Assembly (NCBI GenBank): GCA_945834475.1
Contig: CAMAHK010000009.1
Coordinates: forward strand, 1-51,145
Direction of reading: 5' to 3'
Length of the DNA stretch: 51,145 nt
Source of the DNA: an uncultured Verrucomicrobiota bacterium
GTDB taxonomy: Bacteria > Verrucomicrobiota > Kiritimatiellia > RFP12 > UBA1067
The notes beneath the pieces were generated by a model that was given only the letters and a program-made list of their open reading frames with translations, had not been told where the DNA came from and did not search any database. Positions 37,786 to 45,875 of this stretch are shown in pieces; the stretch's first letter is position 1, and each line of letters begins with the position of its first letter. A program made the position numbers and the translations under genes.

Positions 37786-39534
37786 ATGCTGAAGAATCGG
37801 CGCCTCGTCGGTTTCGCCGCCTTCACTGCGATCTTTGCGGTGCTGGCGGCGATCGTCTTCTGGGGAACCTGGTCGCCCTCCGTCGCCTTCATCGCGCCTG
37901 ACGACGGCTATCGCTTCTCGCTCTCGGTGGGCGATACGTGGCTCAGATGGTGGAATCAGTTTTCGACGACCGGTAAGGCGCATCCGCTTGATATTCTCTG
38001 GTCGGGACTGCTCGGGTCACCGATGTTTACGACGGAGCTACGGTATGTCGTTCCGATGTATCTCTCGTCCCTCGCGCTGGCCTTCTTTTTGCATGGCAGG
38101 GGATTGTCCCTGTTGGCCTCCTACGGCGCAGGGCTCTTACTTGGCTTTTCAGGTTATTGGTGTACTCTTTTCTCCGCAGGGCACGGTAACTGGTTTGTGT
38201 GGATGAGTTACGGCCCGTTTGCCTTTGGCCTTGTCGACCGAGCTCTTGAACGCGGCAATCACAAGTATTGGCTTCTCCTCGGACTCGTGATGGCTTGGGC
38301 TAGTTTCTACATGCCCGACCTCTGGCTCCTCTTCACGGTCTTCACCGCAGCCTACTTCGTCTTTCGCCTTGTTCAGACGTACCGCAGTGCGTCCTCGCCT
38401 GCGGCGGGTAAAAGCTGTCTCGTCCCCGTCACGTTGGCCCGCAACCTCGCCCTCGCAGCCGTCGTCTTCTTCGCCGTCGGCGCGCCGAGCTTCTACTCGG
38501 CTCTGACCAACGACCTTGCGGGACGCGACAAGCAGATCGAAGAGTCGAAGAAGCTGGGAAGCGCCGCGGGCGAGGACGCGCCGCGGAACGGGGAAGATGA
38601 CGCCCGCTGGATCTTCGTGACCAACTGGTCGCTGCCGCCCGCCGAGACGCTCGAGTTTCTGTGGCCACGCCTCAATGGCGACACGAGTTGTCCGCTGACA
38701 CTCTCGATCAACGCGAAGAAGGGCACGAAGCCCTACACGGGTGCGCTCGGTCGTCCGATCAACGCCCCACAGGGCAACTACCGCCAGCATTCGCTTTACG
38801 TCGGCTGGGTGACGATCATGCTCGTGTTGCTGGGTGTTCTGGTTGGGCTAGGACCACTAGGACGATTAGGACGACTAGGACGGGAGACAGCCTCATCCGC
38901 CGCCCCATTCGGTCATTCGGTCATTCAGTCATTCGGTTATTCGACCATACTCTTCTTCGCAATCGCCGCGCTGGTCTTCTGGCTTTTCTCGCTCGGGCGC
39001 TATTGCGAGCCGGTCTATCGCTGCGTGTATGCGCTGCCGTTCGGCAATTATTTGCGTGCGCCGGTCAAGTGGCATCATCTGACGGAATTCTGCCTCTGCG
39101 TTCTCGCCGGCTACGGCATTGAGGCCTTGCTCCGTCTCATCCCCGTACCGCGAGCCGCCCTCGGCTGCGGCGCTGTCGCAGCCCTCATTCTCTTTGGAGC
39201 CTTCGACCTCGCGACCGAAGCCCATCGCTTCTGCGCACCGGTCGACTACTCGAAGGCCGTGGCGAAGAAGTGCTCGGCGCAGCTCACGGTTCTGCCGCGT
39301 CAGCAGTTCAACGATCCGCAGGTCGCGACGATGGTTCGTGCGGGCTACATCGTCTCGGTTGCGAACTGGCTTGGCTCGCCCGACGCATATCTCGTGCAGG
39401 TCCTCCAGCCGATGAAACCCGCCCAGCCGGCGACGCCGAAGCCGCTTCCGCTCTCGCTCGGCGTCGTTTCCGTCCTCGCCGCCCTGGCGACGCTGGGATT
39501 CACGCTACGCTTGACTGTGAGACGAGATGTCTAG
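37786..39534 (+). CDS. Polytopic membrane protein, YfhO/GT-C-like
   Basis: 582 residues with about twelve hydrophobic segments. DDGYRFSLSVGDTWLRWWNQ, LLLGFSGYWCTLFSAGHGNW, YMPDLWLLFTVFTAAYF and LRAPVKWHHLTEFCLCVLAG resemble YfhO-type or GT-C glycosyltransferase-like proteins, which move sugars from lipid donors. Substrate unknown. Cytoplasmic or periplasmic loops carry two copies of the palindromic element (38379-38406, 38561-38589). One loop between helices is built from 9-nt and 8-nt tandem repeats (38848-38882 and 38907-38943), giving a GLGPLGRLGRLG stretch. Confidence 0.72.
   Translation: MLKNRRLVGFAAFTAIFAVLAAIVFWGTWSPSVAFIAPDDGYRFSLSVGDTWLRWWNQFSTTGKAHPLDILWSGLLGSPMFTTELRYVVPMYLSSLALAFFLHGRGLSLLASYGAGLLLGFSGYWCTLFSAGHGNWFVWMSYGPFAFGLVDRALERGNHKYWLLLGLVMAWASFYMPDLWLLFTVFTAAYFVFRLVQTYRSASSPAAGKSCLVPVTLARNLALAAVVFFAVGAPSFYSALTNDLAGRDKQIEESKKLGSAAGEDAPRNGEDDARWIFVTNWSLPPAETLEFLWPRLNGDTSCPLTLSINAKKGTKPYTGALGRPINAPQGNYRQHSLYVGWVTIMLVLLGVLVGLGPLGRLGRLGRETASSAAPFGHSVIQSFGYSTILFFAIAALVFWLFSLGRYCEPVYRCVYALPFGNYLRAPVKWHHLTEFCLCVLAGYGIEALLRLIPVPRAALGCGAVAALILFGAFDLATEAHRFCAPVDYSKAVAKKCSAQLTVLPRQQFNDPQVATMVRAGYIVSVANWLGSPDAYLVQVLQPMKPAQPATPKPLPLSLGVVSVLAALATLGFTLRLTVRRDV
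38379..38406 (+). repeat. Palindromic coding element copy 8 (subtype A) in the YfhO-like gene
   Basis: GTACCGCAGTGCGTCC then CGCCTGCGGCG. It is read in a different frame from the aro copies, as YRSASSPAAG, so the element stays open in more than one phase. Confidence 0.78.
38561..38589 (-). repeat. Palindromic coding element copy 9 (subtype A, inverted) in the YfhO-like gene
   Basis: GCGCCGCGGGCGAGGACG then CGCCGCGGAAC, read as SAAGEDAPRNG. It forms a widely spaced inverted pair with copy 8. Confidence 0.78.
38848..38943 (+). repeat. In-frame tandem repeats in the YfhO-like gene
   Basis: Four units of CTAGGACGA type (9 nt, 38848-38882) and about four and a half units of ATTCGGTC type (8 nt, 38907-38943). 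The frame is kept across both. Confidence 0.8.
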
Positions 39535-39550
39535 AGAGGGCGTCGACAAA

Positions 39551-39580
39551 TTGACGGGATGAAGCTGGATGTGGTATAAT
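39551..39580 (+). promoter_or_regulatory. Strong promoter of the DUF234-type ATPase gene
   Basis: TTGACG (39551-39556), 18-nt spacer, extended -10 GTGGTATAAT (TATAAT 39575-39580). This is one of the few promoters here followed by a real leader with a Shine-Dalgarno. Confidence 0.8.
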
Positions 39581-39610
39581 TGTAACCGTGGTTGCTGTAA
39601 CCATGGTTGC
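39581..39610. repeat. Tandem 15-bp near-palindromes at the transcription start
   Basis: TGTAACCGTGGTTGC (39581-39595) is directly followed by TGTAACCATGGTTGC (39596-39610), with one mismatch. Each is a near palindrome (GTAACC/GGTTGC). Position right behind the -10 box suggests repressor sites. Confidence 0.65.
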
Positions 39611-39624
39611 TGAAAGGAGGGGGA

Positions 39625-40944
39625 ATGCGATTCTTTGATCGTCAGGCGGAAATTGCCGAGCTTCATGAGATTACCGTGCGTAGTGCGGAGGTGTCGCAGT
39701 TCACGGTTGTGACCGGGCGGCGCCGCGTCGGAAAAACATCGCTTGTCTTGAAAGCGCTTGAGGAAGATGATTACATTTATCTTTTCGTTGAGCGCAAGAG
39801 TGAGAAGGATCTTTGCGCGACGTTTGTACGGGAGATCAACGAGAAGCTCGGGGAGGTTGTCTTCGGCGAACCGACGCGATTTGAAGAGATATTCGGAGCG
39901 CTGATGAAAATCGCCAAGGCACGGCACTTGAATGTCATAATCGACGAATTTCAAGAGTTCAAGAAGATCAATGCGGCGATTTTCACTTCGATTCAGAAGA
40001 TCTGGGATTTGAATAAGAACGATGCGCGCATCAATCTGATTGTGACGGGAAGCGTCAATACATTGATGGTCAAACTCTTTCGCAACAAGAAGGCTCCGCT
40101 CTATGGACGCGAGACGTCGTTTATGGTCGTCGAACCGTTCACGACCGATGTGCTGAAGGAGATTCTTGCCGAGTATTATCCCAAGTTCACGAAGGAAGAT
40201 TTGCTGGCGCTTTGGACGTTTACCGGAGGCGTCGCCAAATATATCGAGCTTTTGATCGATTCGAAGTGTTATACGAAAGATGCGATGATTAAGTCGATCG
40301 TCAAGCCGAACTCGGTCTTTCTTGACGAGGGCAAGGCGGTTCTGGTCGAGGAGTTCGATAAGGAATATGGTGTTTATTTCTCCATTCTTTCGGCTATCGC
40401 GCGAGGGCTTACGGAACGCAATCAGATCGAGCAGACGGTCGGACGTCAAATCGGCGGCTATCTCGCACGATTGGAAAGCGATTATGCGCTGATTCGAAAG
40501 CATCAACCGCTCTTCGCGAAGCCTTCATCCAAGTCTGTTCATTATGAGCTTCATGACAACTTCTTGATATTCTGGTTCCGTTATCTCTACCGATACAGCT
40601 ATATCCTTGAAATCAAGGGATTCGAGCAGCTTCGGACGATCATCTCGCGAGACTATCCGGTGCTGAGCGGACATGCGCTTGAGGAGTATTTTCGCCAGAA
40701 GGAGGCGGAAGCGGGGCGCTGGACGCGCATCGGATCCTGGTGGGATCGCAAGGGTGGGAATGAGGTCGATCTTTTGGCGGAGAATGAACTGACGGGTGAA
40801 TATATGATAGCCGAGATCAAACGCCAGAAGGGGAAGATTGATTTGGGACTTCTTGAAGAGAAGCTTGAGGTTTTTCGCCGTGCCTCCGGTCAATGGCGAG
40901 ACGAGCGGGTAGAAATCAAGGCGCTCTCGCTGGAAGACATGTGA
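39625..40944 (+). CDS. ATPase_2/DUF234-type P-loop ATPase with C-terminal nuclease-like domain
   Basis: 439 residues. MRFFDRQAEIAEL and VVTGRRRVGKTSLVLKAL (Walker A GRRRVGKT), VIIDEFQEF (Walker B), VTGSVNTLM and GRETSFMVVEPF are the archaeal-type ATPase_2 (MNS clade STAND-like) pattern. The C-terminal DUF234 part has GNEVDLLAE and MIAEIKRQKG, which fits a PD-(D/E)XK nuclease active site. AGGAGG precedes ATG 39625. The family is common in archaea and gut bacteria and its role is unknown. More AT-rich than its neighbours, so possibly acquired. Confidence 0.88.
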   Translation: MRFFDRQAEIAELHEITVRSAEVSQFTVVTGRRRVGKTSLVLKALEEDDYIYLFVERKSEKDLCATFVREINEKLGEVVFGEPTRFEEIFGALMKIAKARHLNVIIDEFQEFKKINAAIFTSIQKIWDLNKNDARINLIVTGSVNTLMVKLFRNKKAPLYGRETSFMVVEPFTTDVLKEILAEYYPKFTKEDLLALWTFTGGVAKYIELLIDSKCYTKDAMIKSIVKPNSVFLDEGKAVLVEEFDKEYGVYFSILSAIARGLTERNQIEQTVGRQIGGYLARLESDYALIRKHQPLFAKPSSKSVHYELHDNFLIFWFRYLYRYSYILEIKGFEQLRTIISRDYPVLSGHALEEYFRQKEAEAGRWTRIGSWWDRKGGNEVDLLAENELTGEYMIAEIKRQKGKIDLGLLEEKLEVFRRASGQWRDERVEIKALSLEDM

Positions 40945-40990
40945 GACTGAACTCCACCTTGCCAATTTGACCGCGTAACCGAAGGTTTGG

Positions 40991-40996
40991 TATAAT
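40991..40996 (+). promoter_or_regulatory. Extended -10 promoter of the secreted LamG-like gene
   Basis: TTGGTATAAT, TATAAT at 40991-40996, ATG 41006 after 9 nt, no Shine-Dalgarno. Confidence 0.72.
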
Positions 40997-41005
40997 TTGC
41001 TCGTT

Positions 41006-42457
41006 ATGTTAAATTATCGCATACTCTTTGTGATGTTCGTTACATTAGCCGCTTCGTTTGCTGCGGCGGCGGAGAAGAATCTTGTCTTTTATTCGTCGCT
41101 TGACACCGCGCAGTATCTGGCGGTGCCACAAGTCGGCAAGCCGGCGATTGTTGCCCGGGAGGTGACGTTTGTCGAGGGTGTCAAGGGCGGTGCGATTCGT
41201 GTCAAGGAAGGCGCTGGATCGGTTGCATTTCCGCTCCCCGAGGGACTCCCTCCTGACTGCGGCATGATTGAGTTCGACGCAAAGATCGAGAACGACCGCG
41301 ATTGGTATCGTGATGCGGGCGATCCGACTTTTTTCAGCATCTTCGACGAGGAAACGAGTAAGAAGATGCTGATGGCCTTTGAGATTAATGCCAATAACGG
41401 CATTGCCAAGAGCGGTTGGTACTTGCGGATGAGCCATTACGGCTGGACGACTTCGCTTCCGAATTTCGGGTGGCACATTCCCTATAAGACCTGCTTCGGT
41501 GAAGATGATCCGAAGGCCTGGCATCACTATGCGATTCGCTGGAATATTGATGGACTTGATGGGTCGAGTGATACGGTGCGCGTGACGCGAAATGGTGTTC
41601 AGATCCTCTCGATGCAGAAGGTGCCGGAGAACCTTGAGAAGTACCGTGCCCGTATGTGTGAGCCGGCGCGGCTTTATTTTGCGCGTGAATTCTTTGAAAA
41701 GGAACAGAACCACTGTGACTATCTGATTGATGAGTTCAAAATCTGGTCGACGGACAATCCGACGCGAGCAGCCTTGGCTGAGAAGAAGGCGAAACAGAAG
41801 AAGACGGCTATCAAGTTGACCGTCTCGCCGGAACTTGCGGCGGCGCGGCAAAAGGCCAAGGAAGCGGCGGCCCTTGCGGCGAAGAAGGCTCTTCTGTCTT
41901 CGATTCCGCAGTGGAGCTTCGGCGAGTTTTTTGGAGGTGGCGAGAAGGGCGCTGCGGCGTTTCTGATCAATGATTCCGGACGGCTTGAAGGCACTTATCA
42001 GACGGTCGACAAGACATGGAAGCTTGTTGCAGAGGAGTTTAAGAGCTTTGAAGCGCAATCGGGACTTTGTGTGATGGATGTTTCCTTCGTTACGGACGGC
42101 GAAAAGATGGTTAAGCCGCTCTTCATCACCATCGATGGGGCGCGTTGCGAAGATTTCGAGGCCTGGATGTGCGAGTGGAAAATTTCACCCGCATGGAAGG
42201 CTGTTGCCGAGAAACTAATGGACAAGACTTGTACACTGGAAGAAGAGAATGCGGTCGTGAGGGTCGAAATTGACGAAAATGCCCAGGTGAGGGCGACCTA
42301 TGTTTCCGAGGATCAGGTATCGAAGACATCCTCGACATTGATCCCGGTCGTTGGGACTGAAAGCGAATACCATGCCTATCTTTGTTTCCCCAAGGATGAG
42401 AAGAAGAAATTTCCTGGCTGTGTCACGGAAGTGACGGTGGACGCCTCTGATTTCTAA
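41006..42457 (+). CDS. Secreted protein with LamG/concanavalin-like domain
   Basis: 483 residues. Signal peptide MLNYRILFVMFVTLAASFAA with likely cleavage near AAA-EKN. Residues about 25-250 look like a LamG/jellyroll domain: LVFYSSLDTAQYLAVPQ, GGAIRVKEGAGSVAFPLPEG, GMIEFDAKIENDRDW, WHHYAIRWN and CDYLIDEFKIWS. A Lys/Ala-rich helix (about 265-300) links to a C-terminal part with beta-type sequence and no recognised family. Ligand unknown; binding of glycans or surface structures is possible. Exported to periplasm or beyond. Confidence 0.78.
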   Translation: MLNYRILFVMFVTLAASFAAAAEKNLVFYSSLDTAQYLAVPQVGKPAIVAREVTFVEGVKGGAIRVKEGAGSVAFPLPEGLPPDCGMIEFDAKIENDRDWYRDAGDPTFFSIFDEETSKKMLMAFEINANNGIAKSGWYLRMSHYGWTTSLPNFGWHIPYKTCFGEDDPKAWHHYAIRWNIDGLDGSSDTVRVTRNGVQILSMQKVPENLEKYRARMCEPARLYFAREFFEKEQNHCDYLIDEFKIWSTDNPTRAALAEKKAKQKKTAIKLTVSPELAAARQKAKEAAALAAKKALLSSIPQWSFGEFFGGGEKGAAAFLINDSGRLEGTYQTVDKTWKLVAEEFKSFEAQSGLCVMDVSFVTDGEKMVKPLFITIDGARCEDFEAWMCEWKISPAWKAVAEKLMDKTCTLEEENAVVRVEIDENAQVRATYVSEDQVSKTSSTLIPVVGTESEYHAYLCFPKDEKKKFPGCVTEVTVDASDF

Positions 42458-42470
42458 GGATGTGGGGAGT

Positions 42471-43886
42471 ATGTTTGATTTGATCCCCTGGCTGGACGAG
42501 ACGTACATTGTGGAGATGGGACGTCTGTTCCTGTCTGGGGGCGATGCGAATTCGACCCTGATGGGTTCGTCGCCTGTCTCCCTGATGCCGTTCTGTTATT
42601 TGGGGCCTTTGTTGCAGGAAGTGCTCTTTCGGCTTGGCGGGCAGCTTGCCGTCCGGTTGAGTCCGTTCGTCGGTCTCATGGTGATGGCCGTAGCCTTTGG
42701 CGTTTATCTGAAACGAACGACCACTTTGCCGCGATTGGAACGCAGGGTCTTCGCTCTTGCGGTGTTAGTCTCGCCAATTGCCTTTCAGTGTGCGCTCTTG
42801 ACGCGCGTTGATACGTGGGCGCTTGCCGCAATCTGGTGTGCCTTGGCGGCCTTGGCTTGTCCCGAGGGGCGACTTCGCACGAAGACAACACTTGCGGTGG
42901 CTGCGGGATTTTCCGTTGTTGCTGTCTTTGTCTGGCCGACGGCTTTTCTCTTTGGGCCTCTTGTTGTTGCCGCGTTTTCGTGGTCGCGCCGTCGTGAGTT
43001 CGCCTGGTTCTGCGGATTTTCCGCGATCTTCATGATTCTTCTTTTGATTCCGATTGCTACGCGGCTTGATGTCTTCGTAGCCGCATTCTCTCGGCATTAC
43101 CAAGAGGTTGCGGCACCCACGCCGACTGTGGTAAGCGGTATTCTGGCCGTTGCTCGTGAGATCGCCCGTGATCCGCTTTTGTCGGTGTTTGTTGGGTATG
43201 GCGTGTGGCGTTGGCTCATTGAGCGACGCTGGGGGTTGCTTGCTGCAATGTTGGTGAGTGTTGCTGTGGCCATTCATGCCGGGCTTTATGTCTTTCGGCT
43301 TGCCTATCTCTTGCCGTTTGCCTTTTTGGCGACCGTTCGCGCGGTAGAGTCTCTTCGCGCACGGCATGCTTGTTGGGCAAGGAGTGCTGTGTTCGCGTTG
43401 GCTGCATACGGACTCCTAACCGGGCCGATAGGACATTTTGCACTCACATATCCAACCTTGCCGGAAGACCTGACGCAGGCGCTTGCCGAAACCGTTGGCA
43501 CGGGGCCGATCCGTGTGTTTGCCCCGGACCATGCGACCTATTACATCGGCCGCGAGCTTGGATGGATTCAGCTTGGTTTTGCGCGACCGAATGAAGCTGA
43601 AAATTCAGAGTTGCTCTCTCGGGTGCTTGCCGATTGCGATTATGTCGTCTTGCGTGATTTTGATCCTTATACACCGTTTCAGCAAAGTTGTACACCTTAT
43701 GGTCTCTTCTGCCAGTATGTCTTGCAAAAGGCAAAGACAGAACGGAATTTGCCTGACTCTCAAAAGTCCTGGGCGGCGCGGTTTGGCAGTCAGTTCTCTT
43801 TTGCCTGGCATTGTCCGCTTCGATTTGTGGGTTTTGAGGAATGCTGTCGGCAAGAGCCGATACGGATTCTCAGACGTGCCAGATAA
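42471..43886 (+). CDS. GT-C-like polytopic membrane protein
   Basis: 471 residues with roughly ten hydrophobic segments. WLDETYIVEMGRLFLSGGDA at the N-terminus, with an acidic D-E pair in the first external loop, is like the D-E motif of ArnT/PMT-type GT-C glycosyltransferases. The C-terminal about 120 residues are soluble (VFAPDHATYYIGRELGWIQ, VVLRDFDPYTPF). Substrate unknown. GTG 42462 or ATG 42471 may start it; AAGGA is 10 nt before the ATG. It is separated from the LamG-like gene by only 13 nt, so they may act together on surface glycans (inference). Confidence 0.7.
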   Translation: MFDLIPWLDETYIVEMGRLFLSGGDANSTLMGSSPVSLMPFCYLGPLLQEVLFRLGGQLAVRLSPFVGLMVMAVAFGVYLKRTTTLPRLERRVFALAVLVSPIAFQCALLTRVDTWALAAIWCALAALACPEGRLRTKTTLAVAAGFSVVAVFVWPTAFLFGPLVVAAFSWSRRREFAWFCGFSAIFMILLLIPIATRLDVFVAAFSRHYQEVAAPTPTVVSGILAVAREIARDPLLSVFVGYGVWRWLIERRWGLLAAMLVSVAVAIHAGLYVFRLAYLLPFAFLATVRAVESLRARHACWARSAVFALAAYGLLTGPIGHFALTYPTLPEDLTQALAETVGTGPIRVFAPDHATYYIGRELGWIQLGFARPNEAENSELLSRVLADCDYVVLRDFDPYTPFQQSCTPYGLFCQYVLQKAKTERNLPDSQKSWAARFGSQFSFAWHCPLRFVGFEECCRQEPIRILRRAR

Positions 43887-43904
43887 ACAAATCTTCTTTC
43901 CCTT

Positions 43905-43934
43905 TTGACATACCCTACGGGGGTATGGTATACT
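43905..43934 (+). promoter_or_regulatory. csoR promoter with CsoR operator in the spacer
   Basis: TTGACA (43905-43910), 18-nt spacer, ATGGTATACT (-10 at 43929-43934). The spacer holds ATACCCTACGGGGGTAT (43910-43926), the GC-tract palindrome typical of CsoR/RcnR-family operators. Bound CsoR would cover the promoter. ATG 43945 follows 10 nt after the -10 box. Confidence 0.85.
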
Positions 43935-43944
43935 TCGCGGCATT

Positions 43945-44220
43945 ATGCGAACGGAAGAAACTTCGAAGATGCTGACGATACGGCTGAACAAGCTGATCGG
44001 GCAGCTCAATGGTATCAAGAAGATGATTGAGGACGGCGTCGGCTGCGAAGACGTCCTCACCCAGTTGAACGCCGTCAATGGCGGGCTTCACAAACTCTCC
44101 TTCCTCATGCTCGACCAGCATGTGCGGCATTGCGTACGTGAAGGGCTTGAGAAGGGCTCGGCGGACGAGACGATCGAGTCGCTCTGCGAGGCAGTCGAGA
44201 GTTTCTCGAAGATGGCGTAA
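43945..44220 (+). CDS. csoR: CsoR-family copper-sensing repressor
   Basis: 91 residues, all-helical DUF156 fold. The Cu(I) triad is present as C34, H59 and C63 (GVGCEDVLTQL and LDQHVRHC), with the same spacing as in Mycobacterium CsoR (C36, H61, C65). Also typical are RLNKLIGQLNGIKKMIEDG and the QLNAV helix. Copper binding should release it from its own operator and induce the P-type ATPase gene that follows after 10 nt. The identification of metal as copper follows from the C-H-C triad. Confidence 0.93.
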   Translation: MRTEETSKMLTIRLNKLIGQLNGIKKMIEDGVGCEDVLTQLNAVNGGLHKLSFLMLDQHVRHCVREGLEKGSADETIESLCEAVESFSKMA

Positions 44221-44230
44221 GGAGGCGGCT

Positions 44231-45850
44231 ATGGGATGTTGTGGCGGCGGTTGTTGTTGTGGCGGGGCGCACGGCGAGTCTGATGGCGTCTCGGCGAAGA
44301 TTTTCAAGATTCTCTCGAGCGGGCCGGCTCTGGCCTTGGGCGGACTCTCGCTCGTGGCGAGCTTTGTCCTGATCGGTAAGGGCTGCGCCCATGGGGGCGG
44401 AGAGATTCATTGGTACGATCCGGCGTTCGTGGCGGTTGTCGTCTGCGGGCTCCCGCTTCTGCGGGCTGCCGTTCACGCGCTGGTCCGCGAACGCAAGATC
44501 CGCTCGACGCTCCTCATTTCGGCGGCGATGATCGCGTGTCTCGCGATCGGACAGGTCTTCGCGGCGGGCGAGGTCGCGTTCATCATGGCGCTCGGCGAGA
44601 AGCTCGAGGATTGGACGGTTGACCGCGCGAAACGGGGACTTCACAAGCTCGTCTCGCTCGTTCCGAAGATGGCGCGCAAGGTCGTGACGTGTCCGAAGTG
44701 TCGGGCGAAGGGGATGCTCTTTCAGGATATTCCCGTTCAGAACGTCAAGGTCGGGGACGGTCTCGTCATCCGCAACGGCGAGACGATTCCCGTCGACGGT
44801 GTCATCACCGCGGGCGAGACGACGGTCGACCAGTCGACGATGACGGGTGAGTCGGAGCCGATCGCGAAGAAAGTCGGCGATGAGGTCTACTCGGGTACGT
44901 ACAACCGGCTCGGCGAGATCACGATCCGTGCGACGAAGCTCGGGGATGACTCGACCCTGCAGAAACTCGTGAAGATGGTCGCCGCAGCCGAGTCGAAGCA
45001 GGCGCCGATGCAGCGTGTCGCCGACAAATGGGCGGCGATCCTGGTGCCGGTGTCGCTCTCGATCGCGGTGCTGACGTTCCTCGGCTGCTGGGCGATCCTC
45101 GGGGACGTCCACACGGCGCTTGTGCGCGGGGTGACGATCATGGTCGTTTTCTGTCCGTGTGCGCTCGCCCTTGCGACACCGACCTCGGTGATGGCGGCGA
45201 TCGGTCAGGCGACGAAGCACGGCGTCATCATCAAGTCCGGCGAGGCACTCGAGAAGATGGGCGCGGTGACGCTCGCGCTTTTCGACAAGACCGGAACGCT
45301 TCAGGAGGGCGACCATCTCCGCGCCGGGGCGGCGGAGACGGTTGCGGCGCTCAAGGCATCGGGCGTCCGCTCGCTGATGATCTCGGGCGACCACGAGGAG
45401 ATTGCGCGGCGCTTCGCCGCCGAGGCGGGCGTTGACGACTTTAAGTACGAGTGTCTGCCCGAAGACAAGTCGCGCATCGTCGAGGAGCATCAGGCGAAGG
45501 GGTCGCGGGTGATGATGGTCGGGGACGGCGTCAATGACGCGATCGCGCTCAAGCTCGCGGATGTCGGCATCGCGATGGGCGGTATGGGCACGGACATCGC
45601 GCAGGAATACGCGGATGTCTCGCTTGTGACGGACGATCTTACGAAGATCCCGTATCTCCGCCGTCTGTCGGTCGCGTGCGTGAAGCTCATCAAGACGAAC
45701 ATCGCGATTTCGATGACGATCAACGCGGTCGCGATCCTCTGCTCGATCTTCGGCGTGCTCGGTCCCGTCTCGGGGGCGCTCGTTCACAACGTCGGCTCGG
45801 TCCTTGTCGTCCTTAACGGTGCGCTCCTCTATGACCGCAAGTTTGATTGA
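44231..45850 (+). CDS. CopA-like P1B-type ATPase lacking the nucleotide-binding (N) domain
   Basis: 539 residues. A Cys-rich N-terminus (MGCCGGGCCCGG) is followed by four helices and the A domain with TMTGESEP. That domain carries an inserted CPKC knuckle. Next come the membrane CPC (308-310), phosphorylation motif DKTGTL (D352) and hinge GDGVNDA (from 431), then two last helices. D352 to GDGVND is 79 residues; canonical CopA has about 195. The missing part is the N domain (no HP motif, no ATP-binding glycines), and ALKASGVRSLMISGD follows almost at once. The frame is intact. AAGGAGG is 5 nt before the ATG; expression is linked to CsoR. Confidence 0.85.
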   Translation: MGCCGGGCCCGGAHGESDGVSAKIFKILSSGPALALGGLSLVASFVLIGKGCAHGGGEIHWYDPAFVAVVVCGLPLLRAAVHALVRERKIRSTLLISAAMIACLAIGQVFAAGEVAFIMALGEKLEDWTVDRAKRGLHKLVSLVPKMARKVVTCPKCRAKGMLFQDIPVQNVKVGDGLVIRNGETIPVDGVITAGETTVDQSTMTGESEPIAKKVGDEVYSGTYNRLGEITIRATKLGDDSTLQKLVKMVAAAESKQAPMQRVADKWAAILVPVSLSIAVLTFLGCWAILGDVHTALVRGVTIMVVFCPCALALATPTSVMAAIGQATKHGVIIKSGEALEKMGAVTLALFDKTGTLQEGDHLRAGAAETVAALKASGVRSLMISGDHEEIARRFAAEAGVDDFKYECLPEDKSRIVEEHQAKGSRVMMVGDGVNDAIALKLADVGIAMGGMGTDIAQEYADVSLVTDDLTKIPYLRRLSVACVKLIKTNIAISMTINAVAILCSIFGVLGPVSGALVHNVGSVLVVLNGALLYDRKFD

Positions 45851-45861
45851 GAGGAGTTTGG

Positions 45862-45867
45862 TATAAT
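45862..45867 (+). promoter_or_regulatory. Extended -10 promoter of the 45876 gene
   Basis: TTGGTATAAT, TATAAT at 45862-45867, ATG 45876 after 8 nt. The GAGGAG at 45851-45856 lies upstream of the -10 box and so cannot serve as a Shine-Dalgarno on this transcript. Confidence 0.72.
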
Positions 45868-45875
45868 ATGCGGAA

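Noticed and set aside
35764-37983. Long minus-strand open frame of 739 codons across the V-ATPase genes
   Set aside because: Shadow frame of GC-rich coding DNA: Arg/Asp/Glu-rich low-complexity translation with no domain, opposite three certain V-ATPase genes.
38848-38943. Short tandem arrays considered as CRISPR
   Set aside because: Units are 8-9 nt without spacers and are inside a continuous coding frame. No CRISPR array or cas gene was found in the window.
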